Shown here one piece after another: positions 52,256 to 59,925 of a stretch of DNA of 64,000 bases; the first letter of the stretch is position 1, and every line of letters starts with the position of its first letter. Position numbers and translations under genes: made by a program. The notes beneath the pieces were generated by a model, which saw nothing but the letters and a program-made list of their open reading frames with translations, had not been told where the DNA came from and ran no database searches. Location: contig NZ_JASITA010000029.1 in NCBI RefSeq assembly GCF_030063415.1, positions 1 to 64,000 on the forward strand, read 5' to 3'. Source of the stretch: Streptomyces sp. H27-C3. Lineage in GTDB: Bacteria; Actinomycetota; Actinomycetes; Streptomycetales; Streptomycetaceae.

Positions 52256-52611
52256 CGCAGGCCGCCGACCGGCGCGACGATCACCGCGGCCTTCGGGCAG
52301 ACCCAGTGCGGGTCGGTGCCCAGCTCCGGCTCGATGTCCAGGGCGTGCGGGTCCTCGTCGCCGCACACCGGGCACAGCGGCCAGCGGCCGTGCTGTTCGA
52401 GCAGGGCGTCCTGTACGTCCTGGGCCACGAGCCCGGCCACGAAATCGACCCCGTCGGGCCACTGCTCCACCCACCAACGGCGGTGCATCACCGCGTCCTC
52501 GACCAGCGATACGACATCGGCCTCGGCCACGTCACGCGCGGCGAGGTCGGCCATGACCAGGGCGCGGGCGGCGTGCAGTGCCTGTTCGAGAGAGGAGGGT
52601 GCGTGGTCCAT
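52252..52611 (-). CDS. Conserved zinc-ribbon-like protein
   Basis: The product is 119 residues from ATG 52611. The N-terminal 70 residues are helical and acidic (DVAEADVVSLVEDAV), then a probable metal site is formed by CPVCGDEDPHALDIEP and HWVCP. No family name is certain. Operon overlap with the DUF4031 gene (ATGA) and an upstream region shared with the MurR-type gene are visible. Confidence 0.7.
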   Translation of the reverse strand: MDHAPSSLEQALHAARALVMADLAARDVAEADVVSLVEDAVMHRRWWVEQWPDGVDFVAGLVAQDVQDALLEQHGRWPLCPVCGDEDPHALDIEPELGTDPHWVCPKAAVIVAPVGGLR

Positions 52612-52686
52612 GCCCCCATTGTCGCGCGCGGCGCGGACGGCCGGAATCCGCCGACGATCAGCGTCAAAAACTGGACCAATGGGGGG

Positions 52687-52715
52687 TTGACGACCCACCG
52701 TCGCGAAAATATCTT
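52687..52715 (+). promoter_or_regulatory. Promoter giving a leaderless murR transcript
   Basis: TTGACG (52687-52692) and TATCTT (52710-52715) are 17 bp apart. The -10 ends seven bases before GTG 52722, so the transcript would start at or next to the start codon and lack a ribosome site. Confidence 0.55.
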
Positions 52716-52721
52716 TCAGGA

Positions 52722-53654
52722 GTGACCAATAAAGTGAAGGAAATTTTCACGAGCGGTTCGGCGCCGCCTGCTCCGCCCGCCCCGGCCGCCCTCGCCGCGA
52801 AGGTACGGACCCTCGCGCCGTCCATGACCCGCTCCATGCAGCGCGTCGCCGAAGCCGTGGCCGCCGACCCGGCCGGCTGCGCGGCGCTCACGGTCACCGG
52901 GCTCGGTGAGCTCACCGGCACCAGCGAAGCCACCGTGGTCCGCACCGCGCGCCTCCTGGGCTACCCCGGCTACCGCGACCTGCGCCTGGCGCTCGCCGGT
53001 CTCGCCGCCCAGCAGCAGTCGGGCCGGGCCCCTGCGGTGACCGCCGACATCGCGGTCGACGACCCGATCGCGGACGTGGTGACCAAGCTGGCGTACGACG
53101 AGCAGCAGACCCTCGCCGACACAGCCGCGGGCCTGGACACCGTCCAGCTCGGCGCCGCGGTCACCGCCCTCGCCGGGGCGCGGCGCGTCGACATCTACGG
53201 CGTGGGCGCCTCCTCCCTCGTCGGCATGGACCTCGCCCAGAAGCTGCTGCGCATCGGCCTGATCGCGCACGCGCACAGCGACCCGCACCTCGCCGTCACC
53301 AACGCCGTGCAGCTGCGTTCGGGCGACGTGGCCATCGCGATCACGCACTCCGGCTCCACCGGGGACGTCATCGAACCGCTGCGCGTCGCCTTCGACCACG
53401 GGGCGACGACCGTCGCGATCACGGGCCGCCCCGACGGGCCCGTGTCGCAGTACGCGGATCACATCCTGACCACCTCCACCGCCCGCGAGAGTGAGCTGCG
53501 GCCCGCCGCGATGTCCAGCCGAACGAGCCAACTCCTCGTCGTGGACTGCCTGTTCATAGGCGTCGCGCAGCGCACGTACGAGACGGCCGCCCCCGCGCTC
53601 GCCGCCTCCTACGAGGCGCTCGCCCACCGCCACAGCCCCCGCAGCAGCCGCTAG
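52722..53654 (+). CDS. MurR/RpiR-family regulator
   Basis: The 310-residue product has an N-terminal RpiR helix-turn-helix (MTRSMQRVAEAVAADPAGCA, LTGTSEATVVRTARLLGYPGY) and a C-terminal SIS sugar-isomerase domain (VDIYGVGASSLVGMDLAQKL, ITHSGSTGDVIEPL). SIS-domain repressors sense sugar phosphates, here most likely N-acetylmuramic acid 6-phosphate, because murQ follows 37 bp downstream. GTG 52722 was chosen because the promoter places the transcript start there. A GTG at 52734 is also in frame. Confidence 0.85.
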   Translation: MTNKVKEIFTSGSAPPAPPAPAALAAKVRTLAPSMTRSMQRVAEAVAADPAGCAALTVTGLGELTGTSEATVVRTARLLGYPGYRDLRLALAGLAAQQQSGRAPAVTADIAVDDPIADVVTKLAYDEQQTLADTAAGLDTVQLGAAVTALAGARRVDIYGVGASSLVGMDLAQKLLRIGLIAHAHSDPHLAVTNAVQLRSGDVAIAITHSGSTGDVIEPLRVAFDHGATTVAITGRPDGPVSQYADHILTTSTARESELRPAAMSSRTSQLLVVDCLFIGVAQRTYETAAPALAASYEALAHRHSPRSSR

Positions 53655-53691
53655 TCCCGTCGGGGCGATACGAGAAAGAGCCGCACCCCCC

Positions 53692-54663
53692 ATGACCAGC
53701 ACCGGCACCCCCACCGACGCAAACTCCACGCCGTACGGCGATCTGCGCGCCGAGCTCGCCACGCTCACCACCGAGGCGTTCCGCCCCGAGCTCGCCGAGA
53801 TCGACCGGCTCCCGACGGCCGAGATCGCCCGCATCATGAACGACGAGGACCGCACCGTCCCCGACGCCGTCGCCGCCCGGCTCCCGCAGATCGCCGCCGC
53901 GATCGACGCCACCGCCGTGCGGATGGCCCGTGGCGGCCGACTGATCTACGCGGGCGCGGGCACGGCGGGGCGACTGGGCGTGCTGGACGCCAGCGAGTGC
54001 CCGCCCACCTTCAACACCGACCCGTCCGAGGTCGTCGGCCTGATCGCGGGCGGCCCTTCCGCGATGGTCAAGGCGGTCGAGGGCGCGGAGGACTCCAAGG
54101 CACTCGCGGCCGAGGACCTGGACGGGCTCGGCCTCACCGAGAACGACACGGTCATCGGCATCTCCGCATCCGGCCGCACCCCGTACGCGATCGGCGCGGT
54201 CGAGCACGCCCGTACACGCGGCGCGCTCACCATCGGCCTGTCCTGCAACGCCGACAGCGCCCTGGCGGCCGCCGCCGAGCACGGTCTCGAAGTGGTCGTC
54301 GGACCCGAACTCCTCACCGGGTCAACGCGGTTGAAGGCGGGGACCGCGCAGAAGCTCGTCCTCAACATGATCTCCACCATCACGATGATCCGGCTCGGCA
54401 AGACCTACGGAAACCTGATGGTCGACGTACGCGCGTCCAACGAGAAGCTGCGGGCCCGCTCGCGCCGCATCGTGGCGCTGGCGACGGGGGCGAAGGACGC
54501 CGAGATCGAGGCGGCGCTGGCCGCGACCGACGGCGAGGTCAAGAGCGCCATCCTCGTCATCCTCGGCGCGGTGGACGCCCCCACGGCGGCCACCCTGCTG
54601 ACGAATTCCGCGGGCCATCTGCGCGCGGCGCTCGCGGCAGCGGCCACCCCGCGCACCACCTGA
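53692..54663 (+). CDS. murQ: N-acetylmuramic acid 6-phosphate etherase
   Basis: The 323-residue product is a SIS-domain lyase that cleaves the D-lactyl ether of MurNAc 6-phosphate to give GlcNAc 6-phosphate. Family segments are RLIYAGAGTAGRLGVLDASECPPTF, GAEDSKALAAED, ISASGRTPYAIGA, and the C-terminal helix. It sits between the MurR-like regulator and a PTS transporter, the expected set for recycling cell-wall MurNAc. Confidence 0.93.
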   Translation: MTSTGTPTDANSTPYGDLRAELATLTTEAFRPELAEIDRLPTAEIARIMNDEDRTVPDAVAARLPQIAAAIDATAVRMARGGRLIYAGAGTAGRLGVLDASECPPTFNTDPSEVVGLIAGGPSAMVKAVEGAEDSKALAAEDLDGLGLTENDTVIGISASGRTPYAIGAVEHARTRGALTIGLSCNADSALAAAAEHGLEVVVGPELLTGSTRLKAGTAQKLVLNMISTITMIRLGKTYGNLMVDVRASNEKLRARSRRIVALATGAKDAEIEAALAATDGEVKSAILVILGAVDAPTAATLLTNSAGHLRAALAAAATPRTT

Positions 54664-54700
54664 CCCGCCCCTCCCCCCGCACAGCAAGGCACCACGCACC

Positions 54701-56233
54701 ATGACCGAGAACAAGAACCGCGCCACCGCCGCCGCGATCCTTCCGCTGGTCGGAGGCGCCGGGAACATCACGTCGATCGTCCACTGCATGACCCGGCTCC
54801 GGCTGGGCCTGCGCGACCGCTCGCTCGTCCAGGACGAACAGCTGAGGGCGCTGCCGGCCGTGCTGGGGGTGGTCGAGGACGACACGTACCAGATCGTGCT
54901 CGGCCCCGGCACGGTCGCCCGCGTCACCCCGGAGTTCGAGCAACTGGTCGCGGGGGACAGGGAAGCCGCATGCGCCGCGCCCGCCGCGTCCGCCGTCACC
55001 GTCGCTCCCGTCGTCACAGCGGAGGACCTGGCGGCGCAGGGCGCGGACATGAGAGCCGAGCGCAAGGCCAGGAACTCCACACCGTTCAAGCTGTTCCTGC
55101 GCCGCGTCGCGAACATCTTCGTGCCGCTGATCCCGGCCCTCATCGGCTGCGGCATCATCGCGGGCCTCAACGGCCTGATGATCAACCTGGGTTGGCTGCC
55201 GGCCGTCACCCCCGCGCTCGCCTCGATCGCGTCCGGCTTCATGGCGCTGATCGCCGTCTTCGTCGGCTTCAACACGGCGAGGGAGTTCGGCGGTACGCCG
55301 ATCCTGGGCGGCGCGGTGGCCGCGATCATCGTCTTCCCGGGCGTCGCGAACATCGAGGCGTTCGGCCAGAAGCTGTCGCCCGGCCAGGGCGGTGTGCTGG
55401 GCGCGCTGGGCGCGGCGGTCCTCGCGGTGTACGTCGAGAAGTGGTGCCGCCGCTGGGTCCCGGAGTCCCTGGACGTCCTGGTCACCCCCACCCTGACGGT
55501 CCTGGTCTCCGGCCTGGTGACGATCTTCGGCCTGATGTTCCTGGCCGGTGAGATCTCCACGGCGATCGGCGACTTCGCCAACTGGCTGCTGGCCAACGGC
55601 GGCGCGGGCGCGGGCTTCGTCCTGGGCGGCCTGTTCCTGCCGCTGGTCATGCTGGGCCTGCACCAGGCCCTCATCCCCATCCACGCGACCCTCATCGAGC
55701 AGCAGGGCTTCACGGTCCTGCTGCCGATCCTCGCGATGGCGGGCGCGGGCCAGGTCGGCGCGGCGGCAGCGGTCTACCTCCGCCTCCCCCGCAACACCTC
55801 GATCCGCCGCACCATCAGGTCCGCGCTCCCGGCGGGCTTCCTCGGCGTGGGCGAACCGCTGATCTACGGCGTCTCGCTCCCCCTGGGCCGCCCGTTCGTC
55901 ACGGCGTGTGTGGGCGGCGCGTTCGGCGGCGGGTTCGTGGGCCTGTTCAACCAGCTCGGCGACCAGGTCGGCTCGACGGCCATCGGCCCGTCCGGCTGGG
56001 CCCTGTTCCCGCTGATGGACGGCAACAAGGGCCTGGGCGCGACGATCGCGATCTACGCGGGCGGCCTGCTCGTCGGCTATCTGGCGGGCTTCCTCGCGAC
56101 GTACTTCTTCGGCTTCACCAAGCCGATGCTGGAGGAGTTCAACGTGACCCCGATGGCGGAGCCGACACCCCCGGTGGCGTCGTCCACACCCCCACCGACG
56201 TCCGAGCCGGAGCCCGAACCGGCCAGGGTCTGA
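54701..56233 (+). CDS. PTS transporter EIIBC, N-acetylmuramic acid type
   Basis: The 510-residue product has an N-terminal EIIB domain with the phosphorylated Cys in SIVHCMTRLRLGL, then an EIIC domain of about ten membrane helices (NIFVPLIPALIGCGIIAGLNG, GEPLIYGVSLPLGRP). It phosphorylates sugar while importing it; the EIIA domain is not fused, as in MurP-type transporters. A Pro-rich tail closes the protein. It follows murQ by 37 bp. Confidence 0.9.
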   Translation: MTENKNRATAAAILPLVGGAGNITSIVHCMTRLRLGLRDRSLVQDEQLRALPAVLGVVEDDTYQIVLGPGTVARVTPEFEQLVAGDREAACAAPAASAVTVAPVVTAEDLAAQGADMRAERKARNSTPFKLFLRRVANIFVPLIPALIGCGIIAGLNGLMINLGWLPAVTPALASIASGFMALIAVFVGFNTAREFGGTPILGGAVAAIIVFPGVANIEAFGQKLSPGQGGVLGALGAAVLAVYVEKWCRRWVPESLDVLVTPTLTVLVSGLVTIFGLMFLAGEISTAIGDFANWLLANGGAGAGFVLGGLFLPLVMLGLHQALIPIHATLIEQQGFTVLLPILAMAGAGQVGAAAAVYLRLPRNTSIRRTIRSALPAGFLGVGEPLIYGVSLPLGRPFVTACVGGAFGGGFVGLFNQLGDQVGSTAIGPSGWALFPLMDGNKGLGATIAIYAGGLLVGYLAGFLATYFFGFTKPMLEEFNVTPMAEPTPPVASSTPPPTSEPEPEPARV

Positions 56234-56308
56234 CGCCACCGCGCCCATCCGTCCTGGCTGCTCGGAGCGGCCCCTGGTGGACATCACGCTGCTGGGCCCA
56301 CGGTCGGC

Positions 56309-56537
56309 CTACGACCCGGCGCAGGACTGGTCGCGCGCCGGGCGGGCGCCCGCGACGAGGAAGTCCGTCACCACCCGATCCCCGCACGCGTTTGCCGTTG
56401 GCGACGTACGAGCCGTGGCCGACCGCGTCAACAGTGACCATGCCGGCCCGGTCGCCCAGCGCCGCGCGCAGCTTGCGTGCGCCGGCGAGCGGGGTGGACG
56501 GGTCGCGCTCGTTCTGGACCAGCAGGATGAGGGGACA
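56309..56537 (-). pseudogene. Frameshifted C-terminal remnant of a tripeptidyl-aminopeptidase-like alpha/beta hydrolase
   Basis: The minus strand reads LILLVQNERDPSTPLAGARK, then LRAALGDRAGMVTVDAVGHG and SYVANGK, which matches the C-terminus of TAP-like hydrolases (LVQNERDP, VTVDAxGHG). After NGK the frame changes; shifting by one base gives NACGDRVVTDFLVAGARPAR and a stop. An extra A at the NGN position is the likely cause. The front of the gene, including the catalytic Ser, is gone, so it is a dead fragment between the PTS gene and the XRE gene. Confidence 0.7.
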
Positions 56538-56541
56538 CGCG

Positions 56542-56889
56542 ATGAATCACACTCGCTGGAAACTGGCCCGCGAGAAGAAGCTCGCCAAGGGGTACGCCGA
56601 GTCCCCGGAGGCCGCCGCCGAACGTGCGGAGATCCGGCTGGCCATGGCCGTCGCCAAGGCCGTCTACGACCGCCGCGAAGAGCTCGGTCTGTCGCAGACC
56701 GAAGTGGCCGAACGCGCCGGGCTCACCCAGGCGAAGATCTCCCGCATCGAGGGCGCCGACGCCGTACCGACCCTGCTCCTGCTGCGGCGCCTGCTCCGGC
56801 GCCTTACCGGGGCATTGGACGCGTCCCTGAACATCGCCCTGGACGACGACCGCGAGGAAGTCGTGTTCGTCGCCCACTCCCCGGCCTGA
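56542..56889 (+). CDS. XRE-family helix-turn-helix regulator (HigA-like)
   Basis: The 115-residue product has a basic N-terminus, then the helix-turn-helix ELGLSQTEVAERAGLTQAKISRIEG near residues 52-76. The C-terminus is small and acidic (NIALDDDREEVVFVA). The length and pattern match HigA-type antitoxins or regulators, but no toxin gene was found beside it. GAGGGG seven bases before ATG 56542 supports the start, which begins inside the lost hydrolase gene. Confidence 0.8.
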   Translation: MNHTRWKLAREKKLAKGYAESPEAAAERAEIRLAMAVAKAVYDRREELGLSQTEVAERAGLTQAKISRIEGADAVPTLLLLRRLLRRLTGALDASLNIALDDDREEVVFVAHSPA

Positions 56890-56946
56890 CTCATCACGTA
56901 GAGCCGCACACGCCCGAGCCACCGCTCACCCGTACCCCCGAAACGC

Positions 56947-56985
56947 CCGAGGGCGGCACCTCCGCGTGGAAGGTGCCGCCCTCGG
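56947..56985. terminator. Bidirectional hairpin terminator
   Basis: CCGAGGGCGGCACCTCC pairs with GGAAGGTGCCGCCCTCGG (one bulged A), between the convergent XRE gene and groEL2. Confidence 0.8.
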
Positions 56986-57017
56986 TTCCGTACAGCCATG
57001 TACCGCTGAGCCGTGGC

Positions 57018-58640
57018 TCAGAAGTCCATGTCACCGCCGGGCATGCCGCCACCGGCAGGCGCGGAAGACTTCTCCGGCTTGTCGGCGATGACCGCTTCGG
57101 TGGTGAGGAAGAGCGCAGCGATGGACGCGGCGTTCTGCAGGGCGGAGCGCGTGACCTTCGCCGGGTCGATGATGCCCTCGGCGATCATGTCGACGTACTC
57201 ACCCGTCGCGGCGTTCAGGCCGTGACCGATGGGCAGGTTGCGCACCTTCTCGACGATGACGCCACCCTCAAGACCACCGTTGACGGCGATCTGCTTGAGC
57301 GGGGCCTCCAGGGCGAGCTTCACGGCGTTCGCGCCGGTCGCCTCGTCACCCGTGAGCTCAAGCTTGTCGAAGACCGCGGAGGCCTGGAGAAGCGCCACGC
57401 CGCCACCGGCGACGATGCCCTCTTCGACGGCCGCCTTCGCGTTGCGAACGGCGTCCTCGATGCGGTGCTTGCGCTCCTTGAGCTCGACCTCGGTCGCGGC
57501 GCCGGCCTTGATGACGGCCACGCCGCCCGCGAGCTTCGCCAGGCGCTCCTGGAGCTTCTCGCGGTCGTAGTCCGAGTCGGAGTTCTCGATCTCGGCGCGG
57601 ATCTGGTTGACGCGACCCTGGACCTGGTCGCTCTCACCGGAGCCGTCGACGATCGTGGTCTCGTCCTTGGTGATGACGACCTTGCGGGCGCGGCCGAGCA
57701 GGTCGAGACCGGCGTTCTCAAGCTTGAGGCCGACCTCCTCGGAGATGACGGTGCCACCGGTGAGGATGGCGATGTCGCCGAGCATGGCCTTACGGCGGTC
57801 ACCGAAGCCCGGAGCCTTGACGGCGACGGACTTGAAGGTGCCACGGATCTTGTTGACGACGAGCGTGGACAGTGCCTCGCCCTCGACGTCCTCCGCGATG
57901 ATCAGCAGGGGCTTGCCCGACTGCATGACCTTCTCAAGCAGCGGAAGGAGGTCCTTCACGTTGCTGATCTTGGAGTTGACGATCAGGATGTACGGGTCGT
58001 CGAGCGACGACTCCATGCGCTCCATGTCGGTGGCGAAGTACGCCGAGATGTAGCCCTTGTCGAAGCGCATGCCCTCGGTGAGCTCAAGCTCGAGCCCGAA
58101 GGTCTGCGACTCCTCGACGGTGATGACGCCTTCCTTGCCGACCTTGTCCATCGCCTCGGCGATGAGCTCGCCGATCTGGGTGTCGGCGGCGGAGATGGAG
58201 GCCGTAGAAGCGATCTGCTCCTTGGTCTCCACGTCCTTGGCCTGCTCAAGGAGCGCGGCGGAGACGGCCTCGACGGCCTTCTCGATGCCACGCTTGAGGG
58301 CCATGGGGTTGGCGCCTGCGGCCACATTGCGCAGGCCCTCGCGGACCAGAGCCTGGGCGAGGACAGTCGCGGTCGTCGTGCCGTCACCGGCGACGTCGTC
58401 GGTCTTCTTCGCGACTTCCTTGACCAGCTCGGCGCCGATCTTCTCGTACGGGTCCTCGAGCTCGATCTCCTTGGCGATGGAAACACCATCGTTGGTGATC
58501 GTGGGGGCGCCCCACTTCTTCTCGAGGACGACGTTACGGCCCTTGGGGCCGAGGGTTACCTTGACGGCGTCGGCGAGCTGGTTCATCCCGCGCTCGAGAC
58601 CGCGCCGTGCCTCCTCGTCGAACGCGATGATCTTAGCCAT
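57018..58640 (-). CDS. groEL2: GroEL2 chaperonin
   Basis: The 540-residue chaperonin keeps the full 60-kDa set: KVTLGPKGRNVVLEKKWGAP, the ATP-binding GDGTTTATVLAQ, and GIVAGGGVALLQA. The tail is GGGMPGGDMDF, typical of the groEL2-type copy in actinobacteria rather than the His-rich GroEL1 tail. No groES gene is adjacent, as expected for the second copy. Four CIRCE-like half-sites lie upstream (58764-58826), so HrcA control is likely. Confidence 0.95.
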   Translation of the reverse strand: MAKIIAFDEEARRGLERGMNQLADAVKVTLGPKGRNVVLEKKWGAPTITNDGVSIAKEIELEDPYEKIGAELVKEVAKKTDDVAGDGTTTATVLAQALVREGLRNVAAGANPMALKRGIEKAVEAVSAALLEQAKDVETKEQIASTASISAADTQIGELIAEAMDKVGKEGVITVEESQTFGLELELTEGMRFDKGYISAYFATDMERMESSLDDPYILIVNSKISNVKDLLPLLEKVMQSGKPLLIIAEDVEGEALSTLVVNKIRGTFKSVAVKAPGFGDRRKAMLGDIAILTGGTVISEEVGLKLENAGLDLLGRARKVVITKDETTIVDGSGESDQVQGRVNQIRAEIENSDSDYDREKLQERLAKLAGGVAVIKAGAATEVELKERKHRIEDAVRNAKAAVEEGIVAGGGVALLQASAVFDKLELTGDEATGANAVKLALEAPLKQIAVNGGLEGGVIVEKVRNLPIGHGLNAATGEYVDMIAEGIIDPAKVTRSALQNAASIAALFLTTEAVIADKPEKSSAPAGGGMPGGDMDF

Positions 58641-58763
58641 GTGAAGTGGTCCTCCCGGACTGGGGTGGAGAGCGATGGACTGAATGGCGCCCGCGACGGA
58701 CGGCCTGCCTGCCTCGTGGTTCCTTGCCCCACAAGGCCTGCGGGCCTCGCCGACCCAGTCCTT

Positions 58764-58826
58764 CTGTCACTCTCACTAGGAGAGTGCTAACGCCAATGAT
58801 TAGCACTCGACCCCCTTGAGTGCAAG
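58764..58826. promoter_or_regulatory. Tandem CIRCE-like elements upstream of groEL2
   Basis: Half-sites at 58764-58772 (CTGTCACTC, 6/9), 58782-58790 (GAGTGCTAA, 9/9), 58800-58808 (TTAGCACTC, 9/9) and 58818-58826 (GAGTGCAAG, 7/9) repeat every 18 bp. Reading them in pairs gives two CIRCE elements of type TTAGCACTC-N9-GAGTGCTAA. HrcA should bind here. Confidence 0.75.
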
Positions 58827-58915
58827 GCCGTCCCGAAGGGACGACGGTGAGGGGTGGCGGTCGGGCGACGGGTGGGGGCGCAAGGCCGTCCCCGACATAC
58901 CGGCCGAACGCCGGA

Positions 58916-58961
58916 CGCACGAAGGGCCTGTACCCCGTATGGGGTACAGGCCCTTCGTGCG
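58916..58961. terminator. Perfect 21-bp hairpin terminator of the cold-shock gene
   Basis: The arms at 58916-58936 and 58941-58961 are exactly complementary with a 4-nt loop (core GGGCCTGTACCCC). It lies 32 bp past the cold-shock gene stop. Confidence 0.85.
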
Positions 58962-58992
58962 TGAGTTGTGTCGGTGGCCGATCGCGCCGAGA

Positions 58993-59196
58993 TCAGACGG
59001 CGAGCTTGACCATGTCCGCCTGCGGACCCTTCTGGCCCTGCGAGATCTCGAACTCAACTCGCTGACCTTCTTCAAGGGTGCGGTAACCGTCCATCTGGAT
59101 CGCGCTGTAGTGGACGAAAACATCCGCACCACCGTCGACCGCGATGAAGCCGTACCCCTTCTCCGCGTTGAACCACTTGACGGTGCCCTGAGCCAT
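58993..59196 (-). CDS. Cold-shock protein, CspA type
   Basis: The 67-residue product is a classical single-domain Csp with RNP1 KGYGFIAV and RNP2 DVFVHYSAI. It binds single-stranded RNA and DNA. GGGGAG precedes ATG 59196. A long, gene-free 5' region (up to the moaD-like stop) is typical for regulated cold-shock mRNA leaders. Confidence 0.92.
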   Translation of the reverse strand: MAQGTVKWFNAEKGYGFIAVDGGADVFVHYSAIQMDGYRTLEEGQRVEFEISQGQKGPQADMVKLAV

Positions 59197-59649
59197 GCCT
59201 AACTCCCCTATTACTGGCCCTTGCACAGGCCCGCACTTCGCGGAACCCGGGTCAGACCTCACCCCCAGCCAGCCCTCGAAAGAAGCAGGAGAGGGTGTGC
59301 GCCGGAACGCGTCGACCGCGGCTGAATGTATCCGCCCAACTGCCCTCTGCAACAGGTCAATCAGACGAGAATCTCAGGCATGACCGAACACCCGATTGCG
59401 GGGAATTCACTGGATTCCAGGGCAAGTCGGGCCGGACAAAGCGCGCTTCGGTGGCAATTCGCTCGAACACTTTGGCTGTTTCTTGTCGCGCGGGATCGCA
59501 TTCTCATATGCGCCGGGCATAAACAGCGGAGGGGGCTTCCCCAACTGTACCGCGCTCAACCATAGGGAATTGCCCCCTCCGCTTCTGTCGCGGAGAGGGC
59601 AATCGCGTTAACTCTGGGTGGGCCGGCCGACCCGCGGGCCGACCGTGGA
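59197..59649. other. Gene-free upstream region of the cold-shock gene
   Basis: About 450 bp hold no convincing gene. The part close to the cold-shock start is likely an mRNA leader with several small dyads. A hairpin at 59570-59604 belongs to the carrier-gene terminator. Small frames seen here look unlike streptomycete genes. Confidence 0.6.
59570..59604 (-). terminator. Hairpin terminator of the sulfur-carrier/ThrC-like operon
   Basis: ATTGCCCCCTCCGC pairs with GCGGAGAGGGCAAT across a 7-nt loop, one mismatch. It lies 46 bp past the carrier gene stop on the minus strand. Confidence 0.7.
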
Positions 59650-59925
59650 TCAGCCGCCTGCGACCGCAGGGATGATCGAGACGCCGACGCCGTCCGGCGT
59701 GGCGGTCTCCAGACCGCTCTCGAAGCGCACGTCGTCGTCGTTCACGTAGACGTTCACGAAGCGGCGTAGCTTGCCCTGGTCATCCAGCACACGGGCGGCG
59801 ATGCCCGTGTGGTTCTTCTCCAGGTCGGCGATGACCTCGGAGAGGGTCGCGCCCTCGGCTGCGACCTCGGCCTGGCCGCCGGTGTACGGACGAAGAATGG
59901 TCGGGATGCGAACTTTGACGCTCAT
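59650..59925 (-). CDS. MoaD/ThiS-family sulfur carrier protein
   Basis: The 91-residue beta-grasp protein ends in the di-glycine needed for thiocarboxylation (IPAVAGG). Family features are RIPTILRPYTGG at the N-terminus and DVRFESGLETATPDG later. Its start overlaps the ThrC-like gene by four bases, so the two products probably work together. Such carriers donate sulfur for cysteine, methionine or cofactor synthesis; the neighbour suggests homocysteine. Confidence 0.88.
   Translation of the reverse strand: MSVKVRIPTILRPYTGGQAEVAAEGATLSEVIADLEKNHTGIAARVLDDQGKLRRFVNVYVNDDDVRFESGLETATPDGVGVSIIPAVAGG

Noticed and set aside
56277..58790. Long plus-strand frame of 837 codons
   Set aside because: It is antisense to groEL2 and arises from high GC. 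No homology or ribosome site was seen.
59295..59611. Small plus-strand frames of 71-79 codons in the cold-shock leader
   Set aside because: Codon use is unlike streptomycete genes, they overlap each other, and no ribosome sites are present.
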